This document shows positions 36,291 through 48,790 of a stretch of 64,000 nt of DNA, one piece after another; the first letter of the stretch is position 1, and each line of letters begins with the position of its first letter. The stretch is taken from positions 26,638,501 through 26,702,500 of the forward strand of contig NC_091255.1 in the NCBI RefSeq assembly GCF_042477335.2, written 5' to 3'. The notes below the pieces were generated by a model, which was not told the DNA's origin, did no database searches, and worked only from the letters and a program-made list of their open reading frames with translations. Made by a program: the position numbers and the translations under genes. Source of the DNA: Ovis canadensis (lineage: Eukaryota; Chordata; Mammalia; Artiodactyla; Bovidae).

Positions 36291-36899
36291 TAAGACAGCG
36301 TATAGGAATAGGACAGAGAAAAACATCCAGAAGTGGTCAGATTTGTAATCATCCTTTACTCTGAAAGCCTTCAGTCAATGACCATGTAAACTTCGTTCTC
36401 CAAACACTATAGAGTGTGTGTATGACAAATGAGTTTGTAATACAGATTATCAGATAAACAACAAAACATGGTTATATAAGAAATAATTGAATCAAAAGGA
36501 AACGTCACAGTGACTTCTCACCAGCATCCTGTAGTGAAGAACTTCCATTTTTGGTACTCAAAAAATACAAAACGCAAAACCCAAAGCCAAAAAGCTACTA
36601 TATATCTGAATCTCTGATTTCTGAGTTGAGACTTACAATCTCAGAATAGGGAGAGAACGTTTATGTTGCTTAGCTTGGTCTGCTCGTGTGTGGAGGAATC
36701 ATCTCTGCTTACTTCCGGCCACGGGGAGCTCATTACCTCAGAAGGAGCCCATCCATTGCTGGTTAGTGCTACTTGCTGGAAAATTCTCTCTGGTATGGAG
36801 TTGGAATCTAGCCATCTGGTGGTCCTGGTCTGCACTGTGGTCCTGATGTTTTTTCCATTGTAGGAAATGAGCACTTGTATCCTCTCTCCAGCTTTTCCT

Positions 36900-37290
36900 T
36901 TTCTAGGGACTTGCAAATGTGTCTGAAATCGAGAGATTGGGGGAGAAGAAGGTAGAGGGGGGAAGGGAGGAGCGGGTGAGGGGGGAAGTGGGGAAGGGAA
37001 TGTTTTGCGGGTTTGGCAGGCATTGCAGTGTTGAGAGAGGTTGAACTTGTTCAACGAGGGCATGTGGAATGGAAGAAGACCAAGGACAGAACCCTGGGGA
37101 GCATTAGTGATTACCGGGTAGACAGAAGGATCGGATCCTGAGGGCAGGCTGTGACCCAGGAGGAGGAAAACCCAGGTGAGTGTGGGTGCCCCCCAAGTGA
37201 TATCTAAGGAGGAGAGACTTTTAAGGAAGAGGGAGTGGCCGTCTCTTCTGGAGGCCAAGTAAGATGCAGGCCGAAGAGGGTGTTGCGGGT
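36900..37290 (-). mobile_element. L2 LINE reverse transcriptase relic, antisense
   Basis: On the minus strand a 205-codon open frame (36641-37258) holds APQGSVLG, the conserved L2-type RT motif, preceded by text aligning with L2 RT (HSLFLKSLSSL). It looks like a gene only because it lacks stops; the region is an L2 fossil. Confidence 0.6.
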
Positions 37291-37299
37291 GTGGGAATC

Positions 37300-38690
37300 A
37301 GAAAGCGCTCTGAGAACGTATTGACTTGGGGTGGGTGCAGGGGTGGGGATGGGGCATCACGGGCTAACGCATTTTGAGGGATGCACCCGAGCTTTTGGTG
37401 CTGCTGTTTCTCTCGGGCTGGACTGGGGGCAGTGGTGACTTCCGGCCAGCTTCTCTCAGAATGTGCAACCAGGCTGGGAAGAGGCAGTCAGTGATGGGAG
37501 AGAAAAGGAGTGGCCAGCGAGAGGGGCAGACATGGGAAGAGGCTGCTGGAGAAATGGAGGCAGGAAGGGACTGTTAGCGGAGACAGAAGGGAAACTCTTA
37601 TTCTGGCGTTTCTTTCAAACAATCGCATTAACCAGGAAAGAAACCACAGCTGACCACTTTGAAAACTTGGGTGATGGAAAGGAGAGGAAAAATGTGTTTC
37701 TTGTGTGTCTGGATGACATTTCTGAAGCACCCTGTTTTCTCTCCTGCCCTGTCTCCACGCAAGCAGGCTCCTTGCCTTCATGCAGGCACATGACAAGAGT
37801 CGAAAACAGCCAAGACGTTTTTTGTTTTTTTTTTTTTTAGCTTCGGTTTTACAAAAAGGATTTTTAAATTAAAAAAGAAATGTGTATATATTTGGTAAGC
37901 AGGCAAAGGAGTTTGGGGCCAACAAACTATGACTCTTGTAGAAATTTGGGAAGAAAGAATTTTCCCCAGGCCAAAAAAAAAAGTCCCCTCGTCTATGAGA
38001 ACGAAGATGGAGAGAACAAAGAGAGCACTCTGGAGACGCTAAGATCAGATGGAATTATGAACCCTATTTCTCAGTGTGCCCCCGGGGGGTTAAGTCCCCA
38101 GAATGATAGATGTTGCTGTTTCTAGGCAGTCAGGACCATCTCCCAAAAGATGCCCAGGTCTTGAGCATGCAGAGGACTGCAGGGACCCAGAGGGGCCATG
38201 GGACAGAAAAGACCTGTGAAGGTGGATATCGGATGATGTCTTGCACTGCTTGAGGTGCTTGAGAAAGTGTGAACCCCAAAAGGTACACATGGAAGCTCAG
38301 GGTCGGAAACTGGAATGGTCAAAGAGACGACTGTTTTGCTTCTTGAGCCCCTGAAACGTAGAATTAACAGAAGCCAAGATGACAATGAATTACTGCTGGG
38401 GGGAGGGGGGTCAGATCATCAGGTAGGTATGACAGCGTATTGAAAGCATCATCATGGGCTGATTCCTATCAGAGCGCTGATAATTTTTGCTTCATTTTTA
38501 TTTTCTCTCTGGATGAAAAACTCCCCGTTTTTGTATTGTGGCAGAAGAAAAAGAACTGTGCCATTCACAGTGTGTGTAAGTCATGCTGTGTATTTTTGTT
38601 TGGCTCTGGCATGTTTCTGTAAGTTACGGCTTTCTTTCCTTTTGGAAGGTCTGGAGGAATGTACTCTTTCGCCTCACCCCTCAATTAGTT
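37300..38690. other. Intergenic, nothing recognised
   Basis: Contains a T-run at 37823-37838 but no named repeat or exon that I can support. Confidence 0.35.
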
Positions 38691-38699
38691 TGGTGCAGT

Positions 38700-38940
38700 G
38701 TTTATTTTTGAAAAGTCTTTATTGAATTATTTACAATATTCAAATTTACAACATTTACACTATTGCTTCTGCTGTTTGTGTTTTATGTACATTTTCAATA
38801 TTTACACATTGACAATATTGATTCTGCTTTTTTATGTTTTGGTTTGGTTTTCTGGCTGGGAGGCACGTGGTATCTTAGCTCCCCAACTGGGGGTCGAACC
38901 CACAGCCCCTGCATTGGAAGGCAAAGGGAAGTCCCTGGTG
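38700..38940 (-). mobile_element. L1 3'-end remnant plus CHR-type SINE, antisense
   Basis: 38700-38825 is AT-rich with L1 3'-end-like tttattgaattatttacaat. 38826-38940 is a CHR SINE in reverse (ggcacgtggtatcttagctc, gtcgaacccacagcccctgc, aagggaagtccct). Confidence 0.65.
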
Positions 38941-38944
38941 CTGT

Positions 38945-40180
38945 GTTTATAGTGGGGACAACATGTTCATCATGAGACCCTGGGGAGAATGGGGGATGGT
39001 GCTTCCTGTAGCTTTTTCTCTGGTGCTTGGTGCTTGTTGGGTTGACTGTGAAGGCTGCAAAGGCCACACTGTCTTTATGTATAGGAGCAACTGGCTGGAC
39101 TCTGCAACGCTGCAGTGCCCTGAGGAAAGCCAAGATCGCCTTCCAGGGAGAAGGAAGCATGCTCATTGGCTTAGTAAATACCTTGGCGCTGCACTGCCCT
39201 TGGTTTTCCGGAGTTCACACAACAGCCCAATACCCTGGCTGTAGCCCATGTGGATTCTGCCTGCCAGTTCTCCCAGAGCAGATTCCCCACCCAAATAACA
39301 GACTGCTGGATCTGGAGGACTCCTTGTGTGTGTGTGCACACATGTGCGTGAGCGTGGCAGGCCCAGGAGAAGTGGGAGGGTGTAACAGGAAGGCAAGCTG
39401 CACGGCTGGCTCCCGCTGTGTTGACTTAGCGGGTCTGGCTGCAAAGCCAAGGCCTTTGGAAAAGCACGGCCTCCCAGCTTCCGGCAGTTTCTGTGGAGCT
39501 GGTTCCAGGACTCAGCTAGATCTTGCAGGTGTTGATGAGCAGGAGGAGAGTTCAACTGGGTCCCAGGGCACCAAGGTTGAGAGGGTCCCACCAGGATGTG
39601 TCCTCACTCAGGGCCTGGGGAGTAAGCCACAGTTTCAGGAGAAGGCATTTCTCTCCATCTTACAGGGTTCTCCCGTCCTCCCGCTTTGAGTGAAAGAGAG
39701 AAGTTTCCCCAGGAGGCATACTCCCACTTTCTGCCATTGCAAGGTACAGTTGGCTTTCCTTTTCTTCCCCCCCGCCCCCTTTTCCGGTGAGGTGATTGTG
39801 ATTTCAAAAGCCATTTCCTCTGACAGCTTCTCGTGAGCTGTTGAACAAATGTGGCAGATAGACCTTAGAGCCATGTGTTCGGCAACTCAAGGCAGGCGCC
39901 TGAATCTCTGCTGCCTGCCGCCTGTAGCCCTACCCCATTCCTCCAGCAGGTGGCAGTACAGACCCACCCACGCGCTGTGTGCTGTGTGACCGCGGGGAGG
40001 GCGAGGGGCCCTGGAGGAGCTGCTCAGCGGGCTCAGGGTTACCTTCCTGTTAGTGGGCTTCCTGGGGATTAGCAGTCTCACCTGTGAGTTCAAGGGCAGG
40101 ATTTACTCCTGATTTGATAGAGGAGTTTTCTCAGAAAAGATTATTGTGAAATTTAGGGTAAGAGTCATCATCACCCACCC
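38945..40180. other. Intergenic, nothing recognised
   Basis: Moderately GC-rich. A 220-codon open frame (39027-39689, +) has no recognisable domain or splice pattern. Confidence 0.35.
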
Positions 40181-40189
40181 ATGCCCCCC

Positions 40190-40460
40190 CCACCCCAACA
40201 CCCATCCCAGAGCCTGGCACATAGTAAGCACTTAAAATGCTTGCTGACTTCAACCAAAGTGTGGGTATGCACGCAGGAAAGTCAAATGCATCATGCTACA
40301 TCCCTCTGCCGGATGACACCTTCGGTGGTTTTTCTTACAAAGCTTATAATTCTCGTTTTACAGAAAGAGACACTGAGGCTCAGGGAGGTAAGAGAACTGG
40401 CCAAAAGTCACAAAGAGGAGAGATCGTGACGCAAGTCATCTGACTCCTAAGTTTTTGTTC
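40190..40460 (+). mobile_element. L2/MIR 3'-end-like and MIR core relics
   Basis: gagcctggcacatagtaagc at about 40210 is a typical L2/MIR terminus. About 40355-40460 (gttttacagaaagagacactgaggctcagg) is a MIR core. Confidence 0.6.
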
Positions 40461-40511
40461 TCGTATGCTCACTCTACTGGGATGGGAAACATCTAGATTT
40501 AGCAACAGCCT

Positions 40512-40700
40512 AGGCTTCTCAGGTGGTGCTAGTGGTAAAGAATCCGCCTGCCAATGCAGAACTGGGTTCAGTCCCTGGGTTTGGAAGATGCTCTGGGAGA
40601 AGGGAAAGGCTACCCACTCCAGTATTCTGGCCTGGAGAATTCCACAGACTGTATAGCCCATGGGGTCGCAAAGAGTCGGACACGACTGAGTGACTTTCAT
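40512..40700 (+). mobile_element. Bov-tA SINE (first of a tandem pair)
   Basis: ggcttctcaggtggtgctag head, cccactccagtattctggcc body, gtcggacacgactgagtgac end. Confidence 0.9.
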
Positions 40701-40707
40701 TTTCTAG

Positions 40708-40925
40708 GCTTTCCAGGGGGCGCTAGTGGTAAAGAACCTGCCTGCCAATGCAGGAGATATGAGAGATACTGGTTCAATCTCTGGTTTGGGGAGACCCCCC
40801 GGAGGAGGGCATGGCAACCCACTCCAGTATTCTTGCCTGGGGAATCCTATGGACACAGGAGCCTGGCAGGCTATAGTCCATAGTTCGCAAAGAACTGGAC
40901 ACAACTGAATCGACTTAGCATGCAG
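40708..40925 (+). mobile_element. Bov-tA SINE (second of a tandem pair)
   Basis: Begins 8 bases after the previous element (ggctttccagggggcgctag) and ends tcgacttagcatgca. Confidence 0.9.
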
Positions 40926-41059
40926 GATGAATTTTGTTTGAGAAAAAGCAGGAGAATCCCAAGTAGACTCTATCTTTATTTATCAATTTATTCCTGAATA
41001 CTGTCTACTCAGGATGGAATGGTTCCTGCTTTTAGGGAGCCCAGCACAAATATGGACCC

Positions 41060-41600
41060 TTCTCTCACCACAGGAGAACTATGTAGGCCCAGGGTATGGT
41101 GGGAACCCTGAAGAAGGAGAGACAGGTCAAGGAGACCCCTGAAAGGAGACAACCTAGAAGCCGAGTGCTAGAGGACTTGGCCATGAAGTGGGTGGAGGAT
41201 CAGCCAGGCAGAGGGAGCTGTGTGTAGAGAAGCCTCCAGGTGTGAGAAAGTCTCATGTATTTGGGGACATGGTGAGGGATGAAGTCAGGTTAAGCAAGAG
41301 TCTTTGAAAGATATGCCAAGAAGCTTGAAGGGTTCTTAACAGGAATGTGTGATGGGCAGATTTTCGTTTTCAAAAGAACCTCCTAGTTCTTGGTGGGAGG
41401 AGGCTGAGACCCAAGCCAGGGAGGCCAGTCTTGGAGCTGTAATCTAGCAAGAGAGGATGGGGACCTGAACTAGGGTGATGGCTCTAGAGATGGATGGGGA
41501 GGAACAGGCAGGGATTATATATTTAAGGGGGACAGATCACCTGTGAGGGTACAGTGAGGGAGAGGAAAGAGTCTGGACTGACCTCGAGGGCCATCCTGGT
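41060..41600 (-). mobile_element. L2 LINE fragment, antisense
   Basis: gaggccagtcttggagctgtaatc, agggtgatggctctagagatgg and ggtacagtgagggagagga follow the L2 3' half in reverse. Confidence 0.5.
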
Positions 41601-41984
41601 TTGGGGAACCAGATGGATGGAATGGTCTCTAGACTGAATGACTTCTAGATTTGTAAGACCTTTCACATCCACTGTTTCAAGAGGAAGGTGCTCCTTGTTC
41701 CAGATGTTCAACTTTGCTCTCAGGGTTTAGAGAACTCCCTGGGGGGTAGGGGGAGCTGTGTAGCCCTCCACCTTGAACTTCGCCTGTGAAGGTCACACGT
41801 CAAGGGCACCCTCTGTCCTTCCTGTGCTCAGAGAGCCGATGTTCAGAGATGGCCCCATTCTTGCACGTGGTGTGTGGGGTGGACACTCTGGATGCCTCGC
41901 TTAACATCTGTGGCCCTCTTCTTGATGACCACACCTTTCTTAGGGGTGGGAATCAGGCCTAAGTTGATCTGTGTTTCCTGTCTT

Positions 41985-42425
41985 CTGGATTCGTCTCCTA
42001 TGCCTGCTTAACAAATAACCATGACCTTGGTGGTGTAAGACAACAGAAATGAATTTTCTTGTAGTTTTGGGGCCCAGAAGTTCAAAATCAAGTTATCGGC
42101 AGGGCTGGAGCCCCTCCAGAGGCTCTAGCAGAGACGCTGTTCCTTGACTCCTTCACCTTGCGCTGGCAGCCGGCATCCTCGGCTCGTAGCTACTCACCCC
42201 AGGCACTGCCTTACTTCTCCATCCGTGCCTGTCTTCTCCTCTTCTGTCTCTCATAAGGGTACTTGTCATCAGATTTAGGGCCCACTTGGGTTATCCAGGA
42301 TGACCTCATCACAAGATCCTTAATTGCATCTACAAACACCCTTTTCCCAAATAAGGTCACTTTCCCAAGTCCAGGGGTTAGGACGGAGACACATCTTTTA
42401 GGAGACTGCCATTTAACCCACTACA
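41985..42425 (-). mobile_element. MaLR-type solo LTR (MLT1/MST-like), antisense
   Basis: In reverse orientation: a gcctgcttaacaaataaccatg-like start, agttttggggcccagaagtt, ggcagggctggagcccct, tgacctcatcacaagatcct and ggttaggacggagacacatc. Non-coding LTR; no internal retroviral genes adjoin it. Confidence 0.6.
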
Positions 42426-43429
42426 GCCTCCGTGGGTGGCCAGACAATGAAACTGGGACCAAGGTGACATCATCGAGCCCCTGAGGACCAACCCGGAAGC
42501 CTGCCTGCTCAGGACTTCCGGTTATGTAATTCAGTAAGTCCTCCTTTCTGCTTTCAGCCAACATGACGTGACTCTCCCGCCTTCTCTTGCTGCTCAGTGT
42601 GCCCTGGCTGACAAATGTGTCCATTTGGAGTCCTGCATGCGGGCAGTGGGATGTAGGGCAGAGATTGCAGCGGTTGGAATTCTCCTCTGGGCTCTATTGT
42701 TGACACTGTGTGTGACCTTGGGCAGACCACAGGCTCGCTGACCATGGGCTTGAATGCATAAATAGGGCCCTTGTCCCTGTAAAAAGCTCTTCAAAATGGA
42801 AGCCACTGTGGTTTCTGTTGTTATGCCCTCTGCATTCCAAGAAAGACATAACAGAACTGGAAAAGGGCCAGACAATGGAGCGATGCATGGCTTTTACCAT
42901 TTGGGCAAGCTCCACAGCGAGACTTCTCCTGCCGGGAAAGATGGAGGCTGAGGAGGAGATGGAACTACAGTCTTTTGTGCATAAGGCACAGCCACAAGGC
43001 AGAACAGATTTATTCCTCAAATCCTGGAGTCCTTGGGTGCTCTTTCTGAAAGTTTGGGAGGTTGTTTCAGGGCAAACACAGAAAGCAGCTCCTTTCCATG
43101 GTGGAGAGATGGACTGGAGGCCCGTGGGCATCGCGGTGCCCTGCACGTGGCGTCAGGGAGCCCTGCCTTCCACTCCTGGCCCCAGCGGTGTGACGGTGAG
43201 CCATCTCCGCTGCTCCCTGTGTCTCAGTTTATTCACCAGAAACCTGGTAATAAGCTAGGAGTGAACTTCCACAGACTCACCACTGACCTCCCTGCCTCCC
43301 CCGCCCCCTCAACCCAGCGCTGGCAATGCTGTGATCAGCTTCTGGCTTCTTACAGTTTCGGCTCATGGGCTTGCGGCTGAACTCACCGCTCATGCGCCTG
43401 CGTGAGGTCGCCTCTCCCTTACTGAGAAC

Positions 43430-43650
43430 CGCTTAAGCAATTCTCTCCTGCCTTTCTTGCATCGTCTGTTTCTCTTTCCTTACCAGATCATTCTGCTTGG
43501 AGTGTGCACAGAAACCACTATCATTTCTCCCATCTGAAAACAACCCTCCCTTAATCCTGCTTCTGCATCTAGCTCCTGCCCACTTTCTCAGCCCCACTCT
43601 GCAGCAAAACACCTTGCAAGAATTGTCTGTACTTGTCTCTTTTGCTCAAT
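43430..43650 (+). mobile_element. L2 LINE RT fragment, sense
   Basis: gctcctgcccactttctcag followed by cagcaaaacaccttgcaaga is a diverged copy of the L2 RT stretch that normally encodes a YxPISLLP-type motif. Confidence 0.5.
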
Positions 43651-43799
43651 GAATCTGAACAAAACGAACACACTCATGTAATTACCACCTGGGTTTTTTA
43701 AAAGAAGGACTGTTATCAGTACCCCCGGAAGCCCTGTCCTCCTCCCAATCACTTACCCCTCCCTACACCCCAGGATAACCACTATCCACACTTAACACC

Positions 43800-44310
43800 A
43801 CCACAGATGAGTTTTATCATTTTTTAATTTGATTGCAGTCAAATATTTACAAAATGTCCCATCTTAAACTTTTCAAAGAATGCAATTCAGTAGCATTGAG
43901 TACGCTCACGATGTTGTGCAGCCACCACCATGACCTAGTTTCAGGACCTTTTCATGATTTCAGAAGGAAACCCCACACGCATTAGTGCTCTCCAACCCCC
44001 ATTCTCCTGAGCCCTCGGCAACCACTGAGGTGCTTAATGTCTCCATGGACTTGCCTCTTCTAGACAGTGCATGTAAGTGGAATCACACGATTCATGGCTT
44101 TTTGTGTCTGGTGTCTCCCACTTAGCAAACTGTTTTCCTGGTTCACCCATGTTGTAGCATGGGCAAGTGGTTTATTCCTTTTTTACGGCTGAATCGCATT
44201 CCATTGTATTTCTACACCACATTTCTTTATCCATCCATCAGGTGATGGATGTATGGGTTGTTTCCTCCTTTTTGCCATCTTGAATAGTGCTGCTATGAAC
44301 ATTCATGCAC
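43800..44310 (-). mobile_element. L1M fragment, antisense
   Basis: cagccaccaccatgacctag, gtaagtggaatcacacgatt, ttcttt..atccatccatcagg-like line, gaatagtgctgctatgaaca: the old L1 3' region in reverse. Confidence 0.7.
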
Positions 44311-44807
44311 AGAGTTTTGTTTGAGCACCACTTTTATCTGTTTTCAAACTTTTAAATTGGTCACATGATACATATGCTTTTTTTAAAAAAAGAATCAGTC
44401 ATTGTAAATTGAAGTATAGTTTATTTGCAATGTTTCAGGTGTATAGAAAAATGATTTTACATATATATAGTCTTTTTCAGATTCTTTCAATTATAGGTTT
44501 TTATAGGATATTGACTGTAGTTCCCCATGCTATCCAGTGGGTCCTTGTTGTTATCTATTTTATATATAATAGTGTGTATCTATTAACACCAAACTCCTAA
44601 TTTGTCCCTTCCTTTCCTCTCCCCCTTTGGTAACCATTTGTTTTCTATGCCTGTGAGTCTATTTCTGTTTTGTAAATCAGTTCATTTGTATCATTTTTTA
44701 GATTCCACATATAAGTGATATCATATGATATTTATCTTTTCTATCTGACTTACTTCACTTAGCTGAAAATGACATTATTTCATTCTTTTTTTTTTTTTTT
44801 ATTGTTG

Positions 44808-44965
44808 GGGCTTCCCCAGTGGCTCAGTGTTAAAGAATCCACCTGCAATGCAGGATACACAGGAGACAGGGGTTCGATTCCTGCATCAGGAAGATCCCTT
44901 GGAGGAGGCAGTGGCAGCCCACTCCAGTATTCTTGGCTGAAAAATCCCATGGACAGAGGAGATAT
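44808..44965 (+). mobile_element. Bov-tA SINE nested in L1
   Basis: gggcttccccagtggctcag head, gggttcgattcctgcatcag, cccactccagtattcttggc; 3' end truncated. Confidence 0.87.
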
Positions 44966-45265
44966 ATGCCCAGATATATGCCCAGGAGTGGGATTGGGGG
45001 ATCAGATTCATTTTCTGTCTGACTTCATACTTTGTGAAGATTATATTCTCTAATGAGAGGTTCATCCACATTATTGCATAGCAGTAGCTCACTCATTTGC
45101 ATTGCTCGATAAAATGTCATTATGTGACTATATCATCATTTATCTAATCTATTTTTGATGGGTCATGTCCAGTTCTGGGATATTATGAAGAATGATACTA
45201 TAAACATTTTTGTTCCTATCTTTTGGTGAACACATGGACAGATTTGCTGTTGGATATATACCTAG

Positions 45266-45393
45266 GGAGGAGAAGGAAATAGCAACTCACTCCAGTACTG
45301 TTGCCTGGGAAATCCCATGGACAGAGGAACCTGGTGGGCTACAGTCCATGGGACTGCAAAGAGTTGGACATCACTTAGCAGCTAAGCCACCAC
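45266..45393 (+). mobile_element. BovA SINE fragment nested in L1
   Basis: aggagaaggaaatagcaact through acagtccatgggactgcaaa to agcagctaagccaccac; no tRNA head. Confidence 0.8.
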
Positions 45394-45559
45394 TACCATA
45401 TATCCAGGGCTAGAATCACTGTCATAGATTATGCAAGTTTTTAGCTTTCGTGCCAAAGGGTTTTCCAACAGTGTTTCAATTTTTCACTCCCTCAGCAGTG
45501 TGTGAAAATTTCACTTGCTCCACATCTTCACTAACACATGATGTTTCCACCTGAAAGTT

Positions 45560-46240
45560 TAGTAGACACCCCCAAATCAGCAAGTCCCAAACTTTACTCT
45601 TTTGTTCTCCTATAAACCTGACCCTTCTTCTGTTGATGGCAACTTTATCCTTCCAGTTGCTCAGGCCAGAAACCTTGCAGTTACCATGATCTTCCCTTTT
45701 TTGTTGCCTTACTTCTGACACATCCAGAATATGGTCTCATTCCTTACTCTGTTGCCATCCTTGCTAGAGCCATCATTTCTAACTTAGATTCCTGGAATGT
45801 CAATTGTGGTGAAATGGGCATAACACAGAATTTACCAGTTTAACATGTGCGGTTCAGTGGTATTAAGCACATTCACCACAGGGTGATCCTTGTAACGTAT
45901 AAGGTAGACCATCCCATTCCTCTGCTCGAAGTCCTCTAATGGACCCCACACTCCGGAGGAGGAGTCCAAGGTCTTAGGGAGAATCCAGGGTCTTAGAACA
46001 GCACATCAGGACTTGTCCAACCGGATCTCCTATTATGTGACTTCATCTCCTTCACTTCTCTTTGGCTCTCTCCACCCCAGCCCCTTGGGCCTTCTCATGT
46101 TCCTGGAACAAGCCTGGCATGACTCTGCCTTAGGGCCTTTGAGTTGGTGATCACCTCCTCCTGCCTGGAGTGTTCTGTCCCAGAGAGTCTTAGAAATAAC
46201 TTTCTTGCCCCCCCACTACAGCCTTGCTCAATTGGCTTGA
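45560..46240 (+). mobile_element. L2 LINE fragment, sense, with an L1M insert
   Basis: gttgatggcaactttatcct and ctcaggccagaaaccttgca match the L2 ORF2 C-terminal coding region. About 45790-45920 is an L1M antisense insert (ggttcagtggtattaagcac). L2 3' text resumes to 46200 (gggcctttgagttggtgatc, tgcctggagtgttctgtccc). Confidence 0.55.
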
Positions 46241-46789
46241 GGATTTTCGCCCACCATCTATGAATTGAAATATAAGAGCTGGCTTGTGGTTAAAGAATTC
46301 TCAGGGTAAAAGTTTTTTTTTTCTTTCCCACCTACTTCCAGTGTTTAATATGGATAATTTTCCTTGCTCCCCTCTGGGGAACTGAAGTACATTTCTAGCC
46401 TACTCTTGACTGGAGATGGAACCCCGCCTTATGAGAAGCTCTCCATTTAATTCTTCACCTGCACTGAGCCAGGTTTATCTCCTTGTGCATGGACTCCATA
46501 AGGCCTTGAAAATGAATGCTAACTTGGGCTTGGCTTGGCTCAGGGAGAAAGCCAGCTTCTGCATCCTCTCTGGGTTCCTGCTTTCCTTTCCTCTTTGGCC
46601 TCTGATTATTCCTAACCCTCTTTGCAAGTTCACTTGGTGACTTTCAAAGATTGACAATATTTTATCTAGCCTTTTGAATACTTCAGTAGGAAGGAGTTTG
46701 GAGGGTCTAGTCAGCCAGAATCAGAAGTCCATTCAACATCAGCCATAGAGAGATAGCGTACTGTCAGAGAAGAGACTGGGGTTCAGGAG

Positions 46790-46925
46790 TCCATGGTCCC
46801 AATTCTAGCCCTGCCTTCAAACTAGCTATGATTTTACACAAGATCACATAGACCCTCTGGGCCTCAGCTTATCTGACAACATGAGGGCTTGAGGGTGGGT
46901 GGCCTCAGAGATTCTGTGATTCCAT
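46790..46925 (+). mobile_element. MIR SINE relic
   Basis: ccaattctagccctgccttc, ctctgggcctcagcttatct: MIR core order. Confidence 0.6.
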
Positions 46926-46929
46926 GTTA

Positions 46930-47380
46930 ACTGAGAGACCATCTCTATTTTGATGGGAGCCCCTGACTGTGAGGGTAGAAAGCTCCCAGTTCAGGGGGAC
47001 TTTCTGTGTGCTCACAGCGATTTGCCATGCTCTGGGTCTGGTTTGGAAGAGGAGATGACAAATGTGAAATGTCAATGGTGAGAATTATGAAATAAAGAGC
47101 AATTTATCAATTCCCCAAAGAGGGTAGGAAGGGGGTGTAGGGAAGCCACGTTGCACACGATGACGTCATGGTTGCTAGGTGGGTGGTGGGGACAATAGTA
47201 AGGAAATGGTGAGTCTGCGGGTAGGATCTGCCCTGGTGCCGGGGACTTGGGCACCCCCGGACAAGCCCACCACCCACTGCTGAAAAGAAGGTCCTGAAGA
47301 CAGAGGCTTAGGGCCTGGCCAACAACCCTTCTCCTCCTCTCCTCCTTCCCTTGGTCCCTTTTATCCTTTGTTTTATATAT
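46930..47380. other. Intergenic, nothing recognised
   Basis: No repeat or coding signal that I can support. Confidence 0.4.
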
Positions 47381-47384
47381 CTGT

Positions 47385-47890
47385 ATATTTTATAATTTTT
47401 ATATATAACTATATTTGCATACATAAATTTATTTATATGTAATTTTAATTAATAGACTTTATTTCTAGGCTTTCAGAAAAATTAAGAAGATGGCACAGAG
47501 AGGTCCTATACACCTAGTTTCCCCCATTATTGACCTCTTATGTTAGTATGATGCATTTCTTATAACTAATAAAGCAATATTGACACATCAGGCTTCCCTG
47601 GTGGCTCGGTGGTAAAGAATTCGCCTGCCAATGCAGGAGACACAGGTTCAATCCTTTGGTCAGGAAGATCCCCCTTGGAGAAGGAAATAGCAACCCACTC
47701 CAGTATTTTTGCCTGGGAAATCCCATAGACAGAGGAACCTGGTGGGTTACAGTCCAGAGGGTTGCAAAAGAGTTGGAATTGACTTAGTGGCTAAACGACA
47801 ATAACAAATATATCCACGAGTGTAAAAATGAATAGGGCCAGCTTAGCATATAATAAAAATAAATACCCACATACCTAGCCCCTAATTTAT
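47385..47890 (-). mobile_element. L1M fragment, antisense, with nested Bov-tA
   Basis: AT-rich antisense L1 text (aatagactttatttctaggc, agaaaaattaagaagatggc) interrupted by the SINE at 47591-47808. Confidence 0.5.
47591..47808 (+). mobile_element. Bov-tA SINE
   Basis: ggcttccctggtggctcggt head, caacccactccagtattttt body, gacttagtggctaaacgaca end. Confidence 0.9.
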
Positions 47891-48234
47891 TAATGTTTCC
47901 AGTACTTCCTACTCCCGCCCCAACCCCTCCCCATCCATTACGCTCTCCTCAAATCCTACCCTTACCCGTGGCAGATAATCACCAACCTGAATTTTTTGTT
48001 TGTCTTTGTCTTGCTTGTATAGTTACACCACATAGGCGTGTGTCCCTGATCAAGAAATTGTTTAGTCTGGAGAGTTTTTTGGACTTCTGTTAAATGAAAT
48101 CACATTGTATATATTATATTCTAATCTACCTTATGTGATTAACATCGTGCTGATGGGATTCACTCATGAAGTTGTAGCATATTTATTTTCAAGACTATAT
48201 AGTATCTCCTTGTATGAATAAGGAATATATATTT

Positions 48235-48790
48235 TTTTAATTTTAATTTTTTAAGTTGAAGTATACTTGGTTTACAGGGTTCTGTTAATTCCTGCTGTCT
48301 AGTTAAGTGACTCAGTCACACACAAATGTACATTCTTTTTTATATTCCTTTCCATTATGGTTTATCCCACGATATTGAAGTTAGTTCCCTGTGCTCTACA
48401 GTAGGACCTTGTTGTTTAGCCATTCTAGAGGTAATAGTTTGCACCTATTGACCCCACACTCCCAGTCCATCCCTCCCGTACCCCGCTCCCCCTTGGCAAC
48501 CGCAGTCTATTTTTGAAGAGAGAATATATATATATTTTTAACCCATTCTCACGTCCACAGGGATTTGGACTTATGAGCACTGTTGCAGCGAACATGCTGG
48601 GGCCCAAGTGGTGAAAGAATTTCTCTAGGAGCACTGTGACGAGTAGAATGACCGGGTCGTAGAGTGTGGACTGGACCTCGCCAAACTATCTCCCAAGTGC
48701 TGGAGTCCACTAACCTTCCACCAGCAGGCTATGAGTGTTCCTAGCGCTCCATGACCGCAGAGCGCTCTTTGGTGCTGGTCTGTCCACTTA
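48235..48790 (-). mobile_element. L1 3' region, antisense
   Basis: ttgaagtatacttggtttac, cattatggtttatcccacga, tagttccctgtgctctacag and later cactgttgcagcgaacatgc. Confidence 0.7.

Larger units (their letters stand above)
44390..45550 (-). mobile_element. L1 3' region, antisense, split by two Bov-tA SINEs
   Basis: Antisense L1 (tgaagtatagtttatttgc, ctgtagttccccatgctatc, ccacatataagtgatatc) continues after each SINE (tcatttatctaatctatttt, ttttccaacagtgtttcaat). Inserted SINEs are at about 44808-44965 and 45266-45393. Confidence 0.75.

Noticed and set aside
36641..37258. 205-codon minus-strand open frame
   Set aside because: The APQGSVLG motif and flanks match L2 reverse transcriptase; a fossil LINE, not a host gene.
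38700..38825. Minus-strand AATAAA and AT-rich near-repeats as a gene end
   Set aside because: Explained better by a degenerate L1 3' end in reverse followed by a CHR SINE.
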